From Micavibrio sp. (GTDB lineage: Bacteria > Pseudomonadota > Alphaproteobacteria > Micavibrionales > UBA2020): DNA of 64,000 nt. The notes beneath the pieces are model-generated. The model was not told the origin of the DNA, did no database searches, and worked only from the letters and a program-made list of their open reading frames with translations. This document shows positions 34,809 to 43,878 of this stretch, one piece after another; within the stretch, counting starts at the first letter, position 1, and the number at the start of each line of letters is the position of its first letter. Location of the stretch: positions 1-64,000 of the forward strand of contig JAPWJZ010000010.1 in assembly GCA_028283745.1 (NCBI GenBank), read 5' to 3'. The position numbers were made by a program, and so were the translations under genes.

Positions 34809-35282
34809 CTATTTCAAGGTTGCGCTGGCGGATGTGCGAGGCATGATTTGCAGGTCGAAAAGGCAGCGGGCGCTTGAACCGCCGCTGTTGCCAGCCTCCG
34901 TCGCCATAATTTTATCACCCTGCTGCGGTTGCGCGCTGGAGCAAAGCTTATACGTCATCACTTCATTCTTGGGTGTTACGTTGCAGCTGCCGGCCAGCGC
35001 CGCGTTGTGCGGGCGGCGGTTATGCACTGTCACGGAAATATGCGTTTCGGTGATGATGATGGTGGAGGGGGCGCCATCGGTGAAAGGTGACCGCGAAACT
35101 TTTTTAAGGTCCGCCACCGTGCCGATGATGTCGCAGGAACTATCCGTCCGCGCGGCGACCGGCGTACTGGCACTGGCGCTGACGGGCAGCACCTCGCCGG
35201 CATTTGCGGCTGCAGCTGCGCCAAACCACAGTAGCGATACCGCTATGGCCATAAACAGCTGACGTTTTGAAAGACTATGCAC
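34809..35282 (-). CDS. Hypothetical exported protein, 157 aa
   Basis: Start GTG at 35282 with AAAGG upstream. Residues 1-28 form a signal peptide (QLFMAIAVSLLWFGAAAAANA, cleavage before GEVLP). The mature protein has four cysteines (SSCDII, GSCNVT, LCSSA, ARCLF) that may form two disulfides in the periplasm. No family is recognised. It is convergent with the channel gene, with only two bases between stops. Confidence 0.65.
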   Translation of the reverse strand: MHSLSKRQLFMAIAVSLLWFGAAAAANAGEVLPVSASASTPVAARTDSSCDIIGTVADLKKVSRSPFTDGAPSTIIITETHISVTVHNRRPHNAALAGSCNVTPKNEVMTYKLCSSAQPQQGDKIMATEAGNSGGSSARCLFDLQIMPRTSASATLK

Positions 35283-35391
35283 CCCGGAAAACCTTTCACC
35301 TCACTTTTTCAGCATACCGAAAAATAGTTAGCAATAGATTATTGCGAATTGATAAGCAGAAACAGCAGGTTAAGTTGATACTTATTCTCGT

Positions 35392-37218
35392 TTAGGCCTT
35401 CAGGGCAGGGCGGGATTGCGGACGTATGCCTTCCGTACCGCTGTCATTGGGCAGGAATTTCATCAGGTGGGTTGCGTAAAAAATCATCTGTGTGTCGTTG
35501 GCGACGGCGGATTTGGCCTTCATGTCCTTGTCGATGAAGACGGGGTCGAGCCCTTTTTTGCGCATCTCCTGCCAGTGGTCGAGCAGTTTCAGCTCGCCCC
35601 GCATTACGGGGCTGGTATCGCCGGTGGCGCTTGCGCCCTGCGCCATGCGGAGGCGGCCGTAGAGGTCCTGCAGGTATTCATCGGGGAAGGCGCCCATGGG
35701 CGCGCGCAGGCCGGCTTCCGCCAGTTCACTCACCGCACCGCGCAAATTGCCGCTGCGGTTTTGCGGCACCAGTTGGGTGCTGATGGTATAATTCAGGCGG
35801 TCAAGCTCGGTCGAGCCGCTTTTCATGGCGTTCAGCTGCTGCGTGAAGCGGCTGCTAATGTAGGAATTGGCAGTTTCACCCGTCGTCAGCCGGCCTGCGC
35901 TGTTATCAATGCGGTCGGGCAGGCGAATGGCGGCGAAGGTTTCTTTTTCCGCCGCGGTCATGTAGCCCGCATAGGGGCTGGCAGTGCGCGTGGGAATGGT
36001 GGGTATTTTCTGCTGCGTCATTTCCAGCAGCTGCGCTTTTTCAGCGCCTTTGCCTTCGGGCAGCAGGTGGCGAAGGTTGGCCTTCAGTTTTTCAAACAGC
36101 GGCGCTGATTTTGCGGATGTTTCAAGCGCGCTGTCGGACCCGACATCAAACGTCCCGCCGGATAAATATTTCTGCGCGCCGCGAATGGTGACGATGTCGG
36201 CCAGTTTTTGCGGCGTCCAGCGGTCAATCGTGAATAGCTTGGCCGCCGTGTACTTGGCATAGTCGATGCGCTTCTGGCTGTCCTGCCGTTCTTCCCAGCT
36301 GCCGGTTTTGGCGCGCTGCTCGTGGCCGGTCATGTCGGGCGCCTGTTTTTCAATGTAGTCGGTGTAATTTTTATCGTAATAATCCAGCGTGGCGCGGTTG
36401 GTGTAATAGCCGGGCAGCACGTTGGCGGCCAGCTGCGCCCATTCGCCCTTCACTGCCAGGTGCAGGTTATCCCGCAGGTTTACGGCCATGTCGTGGTTTT
36501 TATGCCAGAAGCTGTTGAACAGCGCGGCGGTGCGGAACTGCTGCACGGGGCCGCGGGGGGAGCCCATCAGCGCTTCGGCGGCGGCGATGGATTCCGAGAC
36601 GCGGGCATTGCCCTCCAGCACGCGGTTGGCCATTTGCGCGGATTTCGGCGTATCGGCGCTGTTGTAATCAAGGCCTTTTGAAATATCTTCCATGTGCTGT
36701 AATTCGTGCTTCAGCGTCAGTGCAACCTCGGTCGGGCTGCGGCCTTCCGCCAGCGGAATTTGCTTGCCCGCGTAATCGCACAGGCCCACTGCGCCTGCTT
36801 CGGCAGCGCGAGTCTGGTCGAACACGAAGGTGAATTTTTCCGTCTGCGCTTTTTGCAGCAGGCGGCGGCCGTCATCTGTCTGCGACAGCAGCAGCATGGC
36901 TTTATCAAGGTATTCCTTGTTGCGGGCGGCACGGCATTCATAATCCACCAGCGCCTGCACGTTTTGCGGCATGCTCAGCTTCGCATCGTTTTGAAACGGG
37001 GGCAGGGTGCCGCCAAAGGTGTAGGGCACGGCAGGGCGGGCAATGAAATCACCGGGGGCTGCGGGGCGGGTGGTGACGGGAGTGCAATCCGCATCCACCA
37101 CCAGCGTCCATTCGCCGCTGGCAACGGGCGCAATACCCGTGGCGGGCGGCGGGAAATAGCTTTGCTGCTGTACCTGCGCCTCGGCGGCAAATTTGGTGAT
37201 TTTTGACCAGAAGCCCAT
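35392..37218 (-). CDS. Putative zinc metallopeptidase, 608 aa
   Basis: HELQH at residues 171-175 (His171, Glu172, His175) lies in TLKHELQHMED, a plausible zinc active site, in a context seen in uncharacterised DUF6782-type metallopeptidase families. There is no signal peptide or membrane helix, so it should be cytoplasmic. The rest is mostly helical and charged, with SYKLAGG-like repeats absent. ATG at 37218 follows AAGG by six bases; a TTG 33 bases upstream is less likely. It is monocistronic and divergent from the BTLCP gene. The substrate is unknown. Confidence 0.7.
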   Translation of the reverse strand: MGFWSKITKFAAEAQVQQQSYFPPPATGIAPVASGEWTLVVDADCTPVTTRPAAPGDFIARPAVPYTFGGTLPPFQNDAKLSMPQNVQALVDYECRAARNKEYLDKAMLLLSQTDDGRRLLQKAQTEKFTFVFDQTRAAEAGAVGLCDYAGKQIPLAEGRSPTEVALTLKHELQHMEDISKGLDYNSADTPKSAQMANRVLEGNARVSESIAAAEALMGSPRGPVQQFRTAALFNSFWHKNHDMAVNLRDNLHLAVKGEWAQLAANVLPGYYTNRATLDYYDKNYTDYIEKQAPDMTGHEQRAKTGSWEERQDSQKRIDYAKYTAAKLFTIDRWTPQKLADIVTIRGAQKYLSGGTFDVGSDSALETSAKSAPLFEKLKANLRHLLPEGKGAEKAQLLEMTQQKIPTIPTRTASPYAGYMTAAEKETFAAIRLPDRIDNSAGRLTTGETANSYISSRFTQQLNAMKSGSTELDRLNYTISTQLVPQNRSGNLRGAVSELAEAGLRAPMGAFPDEYLQDLYGRLRMAQGASATGDTSPVMRGELKLLDHWQEMRKKGLDPVFIDKDMKAKSAVANDTQMIFYATHLMKFLPNDSGTEGIRPQSRPALKA

Positions 37219-37360
37219 GAAAACCTTGTGATGTGGCGGATAATTCGACAAATGATTTTAACACGGCAATATCGCCAAAATCTTAACGGGCGGCTTTTAT
37301 TGTCTAATATATTGAAAAATATAGATAATATCCGGGTTTCCTGCCGCTTGTTCAATCTAA

Positions 37361-37389
37361 TTGACAGATTTATGGCACAGGCATAGATT
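37361..37389 (+). promoter_or_regulatory. Promoter for the BTLCP gene
   Basis: TTGACA (37361-37366) and TAGATT (37384-37389) are 17 bases apart. The expected leader is about 30 bases and has no clear ribosome-binding site. Confidence 0.5.
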
Positions 37390-37425
37390 ATTCATAATTA
37401 AAAACAAAAAAATGTGCCATCCGTC

Positions 37426-38427
37426 ATGTCTTTCTCCTACCGAACCATTGCAAACCTTTTCACAACAGCTGCTCTTGGCACGGTTGTCGGTATTGGCGTC
37501 CATACCGGTGCTATTACGGTCACCATTAAGTTTGGGTCGGACATCGAGCCGCGCCCCAAAGACCTTGAACCCGATGATGACCTTCCACCCGTAAAGCCGG
37601 TGAAAGTCTTGCCGCACTCGCCTGAACCGGAGCCCGCACCTGCGCCTCCCGTCGCGCCGCTCGCAGATGGCGGCATGCCCGCCGCCGTGGTGCTCAGCGG
37701 CATTCAAGGCGCTTTTGCGCGGGCAGATACGAACGAGATTGGCAGCATATGGGTTGCCCGCTGGCAATACGGCGAAGAACAGCGCGAAGAGAAGCTGATG
37801 CAAGACCCCGCCAATTACGCGCAGTTCACGCGCTTTCTGGCGCAGTTTAATGATGTGAGGCATGCGAGCCTTGACGACATCGCTGAAAAAGTAAACGATG
37901 CGGTCAACGACTATATTACCTATACGCCGGATGACGTTTTGTATCACAGCATCGATTACTGGGCATCGCCGACGGAAACCCTGACCTACAAGCGCGGCGA
38001 TTGCGAGGATTACGCAATCCTGAAGTATTACACCCTCAAGGCGCTTGGCGTGCCGGATAACAGGCTTTTTATTACACTGGTCAATAGCGCAGGCTATGCT
38101 CTGGCGGGCATTGACCATGCCGTGTTGCTGGTCAATACCGCCGCGCCCGGCGAGCAGGCAAATTATGTGACGCTCGACAACATACGCACCAACATCGTTC
38201 CGGCGAATGAAAACGGCTATGCGACGTTCATGATGATGAATGACGAAGGTTATTGGAAGTATCGCTCCAATTATGCAGCGACAGGACAGGCGACCGGCGC
38301 ACCGCAAGCCGCAGATAAAGGCGACGCGCTGGTGCTGGACGGCGGCAGGTTCTCCATGCGGCAGGACGGCGCGCTTCTGGTGGATAATAAAGTCGTCGCG
38401 CGGCATAAAACGGCATTAAATTTTTAA
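37426..38427 (+). CDS. Transglutaminase-like cysteine peptidase (BTLCP family)
   Basis: BTLCP proteins are exported papain-fold peptidases. Cys193 in RGDCEDYAI and His231 in DHAVL are the catalytic pair, and YWASPTETL just before is a family hallmark. An N-terminal hydrophobic segment (FTTAALGTVVGIGVHTGAI) anchors or exports the protein, followed by an acidic, proline-rich linker to about residue 85. ATG at 37426 is used; a GTG at 37414 is possible. No ribosome-binding site is apparent. The next gene follows after 17 bases. Confidence 0.85.
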   Translation: MSFSYRTIANLFTTAALGTVVGIGVHTGAITVTIKFGSDIEPRPKDLEPDDDLPPVKPVKVLPHSPEPEPAPAPPVAPLADGGMPAAVVLSGIQGAFARADTNEIGSIWVARWQYGEEQREEKLMQDPANYAQFTRFLAQFNDVRHASLDDIAEKVNDAVNDYITYTPDDVLYHSIDYWASPTETLTYKRGDCEDYAILKYYTLKALGVPDNRLFITLVNSAGYALAGIDHAVLLVNTAAPGEQANYVTLDNIRTNIVPANENGYATFMMMNDEGYWKYRSNYAATGQATGAPQAADKGDALVLDGGRFSMRQDGALLVDNKVVARHKTALNF

Positions 38428-38444
38428 GGATTGGAATACGCGTC

Positions 38445-39173
38445 ATGACCGATAAAACAACCTCCGACCAGCTTAAGCATTTCTTTGCACAGCACGGCGG
38501 CGGGGATGAAAAAGACTGGAAGCGCACGTCGAAAAAGAAGAACGATGAAGGGCAGGTGGTGCGCCAGTTTGAAAACCGCAAGACCGGCGTGCAGCTGGAA
38601 GTGGTGGAAACCGCGCCCGGCCAGTTCAAGGCCCGCCGCCTCAGCGCCGATGCCAATGCCAGCTTCGCGCCGCCCGCGGCTGAGGAACTGACGCGCAAGC
38701 CTGTGATTGAAACCAATGCAGATAAAAATGCCGCCGCCGACAAGGTCATCGAAAAACTGGCCGAGTATGATGAGGAGATTGCCACCAGCCTGCTGAAGAA
38801 AGCTGGCACAGCGCTTGCCAACCGCTTCGTCTTCGCCATTGGCGGCGATGTGAACGGCGGCCTGCTTGATAGTCTTTTCGCCGAAATTTCTCCCAAGGGG
38901 CTTGATTACGACCAGCATCTTGAGCACGTCATCAGCCACCTGCTGCCGAAGAACAATGGCGGTGAGGCAATGGAGCTGACGTTCGATTTCTCCGGCTACA
39001 AAGACCCCGTCCGCCTCGTTTCCGACCTCCAGAAAAACGGCTTCATCTGGGATGAAACCTATCAGGCGCAAATGGACGCGTCGACAGGCCAGAATTATCT
39101 GGCGCTGGTGAAGGCCGCGTTTGCCGCGCCCGCCGCGACTGCCACACCCGCGCCTAAGCCGCCGGCACTTTAA
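38445..39173 (+). CDS. Hypothetical protein downstream of the BTLCP gene, 242 aa
   Basis: Soluble, no signal or membrane segment. The N-terminal third is charged and basic, the middle helical (NAAADKVIEKLAEYDEEIATSLLKKA), and the end carries an Ala/Pro-rich tail. No domain is recognised. It lies 17 bases after the BTLCP gene and before a terminator, so the two form an operon; it may regulate or serve as substrate of the peptidase (inference only). Confidence 0.7.
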   Translation: MTDKTTSDQLKHFFAQHGGGDEKDWKRTSKKKNDEGQVVRQFENRKTGVQLEVVETAPGQFKARRLSADANASFAPPAAEELTRKPVIETNADKNAAADKVIEKLAEYDEEIATSLLKKAGTALANRFVFAIGGDVNGGLLDSLFAEISPKGLDYDQHLEHVISHLLPKNNGGEAMELTFDFSGYKDPVRLVSDLQKNGFIWDETYQAQMDASTGQNYLALVKAAFAAPAATATPAPKPPAL

Positions 39174-39191
39174 ACAAACCGCCGCGATAAA

Positions 39192-39230
39192 GAAAAAGGC
39201 AATGCCACATTAAGCGGCATTGCCTTTAAT
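39192..39230. terminator. Bidirectional terminator between 38445 gene and smc
   Basis: A perfect 12-bp stem, AAAGGCAATGCC (39195-39206) and GGCATTGCCTTT (39216-39227), with A-run to the left and T-rich DNA to the right, between convergent genes. Confidence 0.92.
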
Positions 39231-39254
39231 TCTTTTGGCCGTGAGGCGCAGCTG

Positions 39255-42200
39255 TTACGCCGCTTCTTCCAGTTGCAGTTCGTGCTGCTTCAGGTCGACG
39301 GAGACGAGCTGGGAGACGCCTTTTTCGCTCATGGTGACGCCGTAAAGGCGGTCCATGCGGGCCATGGTCATGCGATGGTGGGTGATGACCATGAAGCGGG
39401 TCTTGCCGTCTTTGGCAAGGTCTTCCAGCAGTGTGCAATAACGGTCGACGTTGCTTTCATCAAGCGGCGCGTCAACCTCGTCCAGCACGCAGATGGGCGC
39501 GGGGTTGGTGAGGAACATGCCGAAGATGAGGGCGATGGATGTCAGCGTCTGCTCGCCGCCGGACAGCAGCGAGAGGACGGAAGTTTTTTTGCCCGGGGGC
39601 TGCGCGTAAATTTCAAGGCCGGATTCCAGCGGGTCTTCCGCCTCGATCAGCTTGAGGTACGCGGAACCGCCGTTGAACAGGCGCACGAACAGTTTCTGGA
39701 AGTGCGCATTGACGTTGTCAAACGCGGCCAGCAGGCGCGTGCGTGCTTCCTTGTTGAGCGTGCCGATGCCTTCGCGGAGCTTGGAAATCGCGGCGACGAG
39801 GTCATCGCGTTCCGTCGACATGCTGCCCATTTTGTCGGTAATCTCCTGCGCTTCCACTTCGGCGCGCAGGTTGACGGGGCCCATGTTGTCGCGCTCGCGC
39901 AGCAGGCGTTCCAGTTTGCCGTGCAGCGTTGCAATGTCGCCAAGTTCGGCCACCACCAGTTCCAGCTTCGCCACCAGTTCTTCGGGCGTGCAGGTGAACT
40001 TTTCGGTGATGGTGGCTTCAATGCCGTTCTGCGTGTGCTGCGTCGTATTGACATCCGCCTGCGCCATGGCGCGGGCTTCCTTCGCATCCGACATCGCGTT
40101 TTCGGACGCGCGCAGGTCACGGGACAGGTCATTGGAGGTGGTTTCGGCGCTGATTAAAATGTCGGCCGCTTCCTGACGCTTTGTTTCCGCTTCGGAAATA
40201 TGCGTCATCAGGCTTTGCTTTTCGCTTTCGATCTGGCCGGGGCGTTCTGCCAGGCGCTCGAGGACTTCTTTCGCTTGCGCGATGCGGTCTTCAAGTTCCA
40301 GCAGGCGCAGGTCCATGCGCTCGAGACGCGCGGTCCAACCCTGCAGGTCGCTGTCGATCTGGCGGAGGCGGCGGTTACGGTTTTCACCTTCGCGGGTGAT
40401 TTCCGCGTGCAGGGCCTGCTGGTTGGCCAGAGTCTGGCGGGTTTCCTGCAGCTGCACCTTGAAGGCGGCAATTTTCTCGCGTGCTTCGGCGGTGTCGGGC
40501 AGGGCGTCAAACGCGGCTTTGGCGGCGGCAAGTTCGCCGGTGGTCGCTTCAATTTCCTGACCGGCGGTTTCAATGCCGGATTCAAGGCTGGCAAGCTTCG
40601 CGGTCACTTCCGTCAGCTGGTTGCTGAGGGAGGTGTGACGGCGACGAAGGCCGTTGAGCGTATCTTCAGCCTGACGCAGCGCGCCGCGCGCCGCGCCGAC
40701 AGCGTCGGTTGCGGTGTTGCGGGTCTGGCGGGCGGTTTCGGCATTGGTGCGGGCTTCAGCCAGCTGCGCATCGGCTTCGATGAGGGCGGCGTCGATTTCC
40801 GCAAGGCGGTTTTTTTGCTGCAGGCGAATGGCGGCCGCGTTTTCGGCATTGGCCGAAACGGTCAGCCCGTCCCAGCGCCATGCGCCGCCATCAAGCGTGA
40901 CAAGGCACTGGCCGGGCAGCAGGTCGGCCATCAGGCCTTCTGCTTCCGCGGGGGTCTGCACGACGCCGATTTGCGTCAGAATGCGGTTCAGCGCGTGGGG
41001 GCCGCGCACATACTGCGTCAGCGGCTTGGCGCTGCCGGGCAGTTGCGGCACGGTGGCGTAAGCGGGCAGGTCGCGCCAGAAAATGGGCGCGGAGCCGTCA
41101 AGCGCCGCCTGCAGGTCGTCGCCAAGGGCAACGGCGAGGGCTTTTTCAAGGCCGGCGTCAACGTTCAGCAGGTCGATGACGGGCTGGAAGCCTTCCTGCT
41201 GGTTGCGCAGAATGCGGCGCAGCGCATCGCCTTCAGCGGTGAGCTGGTTGAAGGTTTTTTGCGTACCCTGCAGCGTTTCAGCGGTTTCCTGCACGCGGGC
41301 GTCGGCGCTGGTGCGCTCGCCTTCAGCAGTTTCAAGCGTGGCGCGTGCGGTGGTGTAGGTTTCATCCGCCGCGGTGATGCTGACGGAAAGTTCTTCCAGT
41401 TCCGCCTTGGCGGGGGTGGATGAAATGATTTGCGCGTGCTGCTGTTCGAAGCCCGACTTGCGGGTATTGAGGTTTTGCAGGCGGCGGTCGAGGTCGCCCA
41501 GCTGGCGCTGCGCTGCGTTGCGCTGCGCTTCCTGGCCCGCGACTTCTTCGGTCATCGTCGTCAGCTCGGATTCAAGCTTTTCAACGGCTGCCTGCGCTTC
41601 TTCCTTCAGGACGCGCGCGTCTTCCTCGCGCTCCGTCTGGTTCTGCGCTTCGGCATCCAGCGTTGCGCGTTCTTCGTTCAAGCGCTCGATGCTGGACTGG
41701 CTTTCGGTTTTTTGCAGGGTTTCATGGGCGACGTCGGCGCTGAACTGGGTCAGCAGCTGTTCGGACTTCGCGCGCTCTTCCTGCACCTGGCGTTCTTCGG
41801 ATTCAAGGCTGCCATAGGCAAGCTTCAGGCGTTGCAGGCCCGCAGCCGCTTCCGCTTCGCGCTGGCGCATTTGCGGCAGGCCTGCGGCGGCTTCGGTTTG
41901 CTGGGTGGTGAGGTTGGTGACGATGACCATTTGCTCGCGCACGATATTTTCGGCGGCGTCAAAGGCGGAAATGGCGGCTTGCACAGCCGTCTGGCTTTCC
42001 TGGAATTTGAGGTAGAGCAGCGAGCCTTCGGCCGTCTGGATATGGCCGGAAAGGTTGCGGTAGCGCGATGCCTGGCGGGCCTGCTTTTTAAGGCCTTCAA
42101 GGTTGTTGTTCATGGCGCCAAGAACGTCTTCGACGCGCAGCAGGTTGGTTTCGGCGGCCTTCAGCTTCAGTTCCGCTTCGTGGCGGCGGGCGTGCAGGCC

Positions 42201-42716
42201 GGAAATGCCGGCGGCTTCTTCCAGCACCATGCGGCGCTGGGTGGGCTTCGCGTTGATCATGTCGGCAACGCGGCCTTGGCTGACGAGCGCAGGGGAGTGC
42301 GAGCCGATGGAGCTGTCGGCGAACAGTAATTGAACGTCGCGCATGCGGACGTTTTTGCCGTTCACTTTATAGGTGGAGCCGACATCGCGCTCGATCTTGC
42401 GCGAAACGTCCATTTCATCGGAATCGTTGATTTCCGCCGGCGCGGTGCGGTCGGAGTTATCAAGAGAGATGATGACTTCGGCCTGGTTGCGGGCGGGGCG
42501 ATGCTCCGTGCCGCTGAAAATAACGTCATCCATGCCGGAAGAGCGCATGCGTTTGGGCGAGTTTTCACCCATTGCCCAGCGCAGGGCTTCGACAAGGTTG
42601 GACTTGCCGCAGCCGTTGGGCCCGACGATGCCCGTCAGGCCCTTGCCGATTTCAAGTTCCGTCGGCTCGACGAAAGATTTGAAACCTGACAGTCGGAGCT
42701 TTTTGAACTGAACCAT
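39255..42716 (-). CDS. smc: Chromosome segregation protein SMC
   Basis: SMC is the ATPase core of the bacterial condensin. The 1153-residue protein has Walker A GPNGCGKS at 32-39, a first coiled coil, a hinge at about 500-620 and a second coiled coil, then the signature LLSGGEQTLTSIAL and Walker B ICVLDEVDAPLDE near the end. Length fits the family. It should dimerise at the hinge and associate with ScpA/ScpB (not in the window). It begins three bases after the DsbA-like gene, a usual arrangement in alphaproteobacteria, suggesting co-transcription. Confidence 0.97.
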   Translation of the reverse strand: MVQFKKLRLSGFKSFVEPTELEIGKGLTGIVGPNGCGKSNLVEALRWAMGENSPKRMRSSGMDDVIFSGTEHRPARNQAEVIISLDNSDRTAPAEINDSDEMDVSRKIERDVGSTYKVNGKNVRMRDVQLLFADSSIGSHSPALVSQGRVADMINAKPTQRRMVLEEAAGISGLHARRHEAELKLKAAETNLLRVEDVLGAMNNNLEGLKKQARQASRYRNLSGHIQTAEGSLLYLKFQESQTAVQAAISAFDAAENIVREQMVIVTNLTTQQTEAAAGLPQMRQREAEAAAGLQRLKLAYGSLESEERQVQEERAKSEQLLTQFSADVAHETLQKTESQSSIERLNEERATLDAEAQNQTEREEDARVLKEEAQAAVEKLESELTTMTEEVAGQEAQRNAAQRQLGDLDRRLQNLNTRKSGFEQQHAQIISSTPAKAELEELSVSITAADETYTTARATLETAEGERTSADARVQETAETLQGTQKTFNQLTAEGDALRRILRNQQEGFQPVIDLLNVDAGLEKALAVALGDDLQAALDGSAPIFWRDLPAYATVPQLPGSAKPLTQYVRGPHALNRILTQIGVVQTPAEAEGLMADLLPGQCLVTLDGGAWRWDGLTVSANAENAAAIRLQQKNRLAEIDAALIEADAQLAEARTNAETARQTRNTATDAVGAARGALRQAEDTLNGLRRRHTSLSNQLTEVTAKLASLESGIETAGQEIEATTGELAAAKAAFDALPDTAEAREKIAAFKVQLQETRQTLANQQALHAEITREGENRNRRLRQIDSDLQGWTARLERMDLRLLELEDRIAQAKEVLERLAERPGQIESEKQSLMTHISEAETKRQEAADILISAETTSNDLSRDLRASENAMSDAKEARAMAQADVNTTQHTQNGIEATITEKFTCTPEELVAKLELVVAELGDIATLHGKLERLLRERDNMGPVNLRAEVEAQEITDKMGSMSTERDDLVAAISKLREGIGTLNKEARTRLLAAFDNVNAHFQKLFVRLFNGGSAYLKLIEAEDPLESGLEIYAQPPGKKTSVLSLLSGGEQTLTSIALIFGMFLTNPAPICVLDEVDAPLDESNVDRYCTLLEDLAKDGKTRFMVITHHRMTMARMDRLYGVTMSEKGVSQLVSVDLKQHELQLEEAA

Positions 42717-42719
42717 GGA

Positions 42720-43691
42720 TCACTTACCTTTTTTCGGGAGCTTGTCGATGACTTTCTGGAAGTCTTCCAGCGTCTGGTCGCCCGAGAGAAACTCGGCGCC
42801 GTTGTTAAAGACAAACGTCGGCGTCGCGTTCACTTTGTACTTGTTGGTCGCGTCCTGCATGCGGCGCAGCAATTCGGTCTGCAGTTCGGCGTTGCCCATG
42901 CAGGCGTTGATGTAGGCATCATCCATGCCAGCCAACGCGCCCAGCTGTTTCAGGCCCGCGACGGGGTCGCTGCTTTTAATCCAGCGTTCCTGGTTCTTGA
43001 AGATGACTTCGACGAGGTCGAAGTACTTCGAGCGGTCGGCGCAGCGTGCCATCATGCCGGCTTTGAGGGCGATGGTATCCAGCGGGTAGTCGCGATAGAT
43101 GTAATAGACCTTGCCGGTATCAATGAAGGTCTTCTTGAAATCGGGGAAGATGTTGTTGGAGAAGCGCGCGCAATGCGGGCAGGTCATCGAGGCGTATTCG
43201 ATGATGGTGACAGGGGCGTCTTTATCGCCAAGGTCGCGTTCCGCCAGCGCATTGGTCATATCAACGTCGAGGGAGGACGAGGGGGCCAGCAGGCTGGAAC
43301 CGGTGGCGCCGCCGGTCGGGGCAGCCGCAACGGGGGAGCCTGAACCGGTTGCGGGTTCGGCATCCGCTTTCTTGTCGTCGGTCGCGGTGGCTGCATCAGC
43401 CGCGGGGGCATCGGCCTTGTTTTCGGTTGCGGCGGAATCCGTCTTGTCAGAAGTGTCTGCGGCTTTATCTTTAGCGTCATCGCCTTTGGTGGCGGTCGCA
43501 TCATCAGCTTCACCGGCAGCGGGTTCGGTTGCGGCATCGGCCTTGGCAATCGCATCCGTGCTTGCGGGGGCGGTTGCAGCCGTTTCAGCCGCGGGGGGTG
43601 CGAGCAGCGTGCTGTTGTTCTTCAGCGCGAACAGGGCACCGCCGGCAACGAGCACGAACAGGACCAGAAAGATGGCAACATTTTTAGACAT
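42720..43691 (-). CDS. DsbA-like thioredoxin-fold oxidoreductase, membrane-anchored
   Basis: A 323-residue protein with an N-terminal membrane anchor (IFLVLFVLVAGGALFAL), a long Ala/Asp/Lys-rich flexible linker to about residue 145, and a thioredoxin-like domain with active-site CPHC at 171-174 and cis-Pro in ATPTFVF. It should oxidise or isomerise disulfides in the periplasm, like the BdbD/DsbA group. The linker is unusually long (about 120 residues), as if to reach through peptidoglycan. The smc gene follows directly. Confidence 0.88.
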   Translation of the reverse strand: MSKNVAIFLVLFVLVAGGALFALKNNSTLLAPPAAETAATAPASTDAIAKADAATEPAAGEADDATATKGDDAKDKAADTSDKTDSAATENKADAPAADAATATDDKKADAEPATGSGSPVAAAPTGGATGSSLLAPSSSLDVDMTNALAERDLGDKDAPVTIIEYASMTCPHCARFSNNIFPDFKKTFIDTGKVYYIYRDYPLDTIALKAGMMARCADRSKYFDLVEVIFKNQERWIKSSDPVAGLKQLGALAGMDDAYINACMGNAELQTELLRRMQDATNKYKVNATPTFVFNNGAEFLSGDQTLEDFQKVIDKLPKKGK

Positions 43692-43843
43692 AGGAATTCC
43701 TTCGCTTGGACGGTCTTTTTATATGTAAGAATCTGTTGGGATTATATGCCTTGAGGAACCGGAAATGCAATATTACTTGAGGAGTTATGTTCAGTTTTTT
43801 ACCCTTTATTCAAGCTTTTACATGAGTAAAGGGGTTTAAAATG

Positions 43844-43872
43844 TTGTATAAGAAGCGAAAACAGGTTATATA
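43844..43872 (+). promoter_or_regulatory. Promoter abutting the dapF start
   Basis: TTGTAT (43844-43849) and TATATA (43867-43872) are separated by 17 bases; an overlapping TATAAT lies at 43869-43874. The expected transcription start falls on or within the ATG at 43879, implying a leaderless message. Confidence 0.55.
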
Positions 43873-43878
43873 ATTTCT

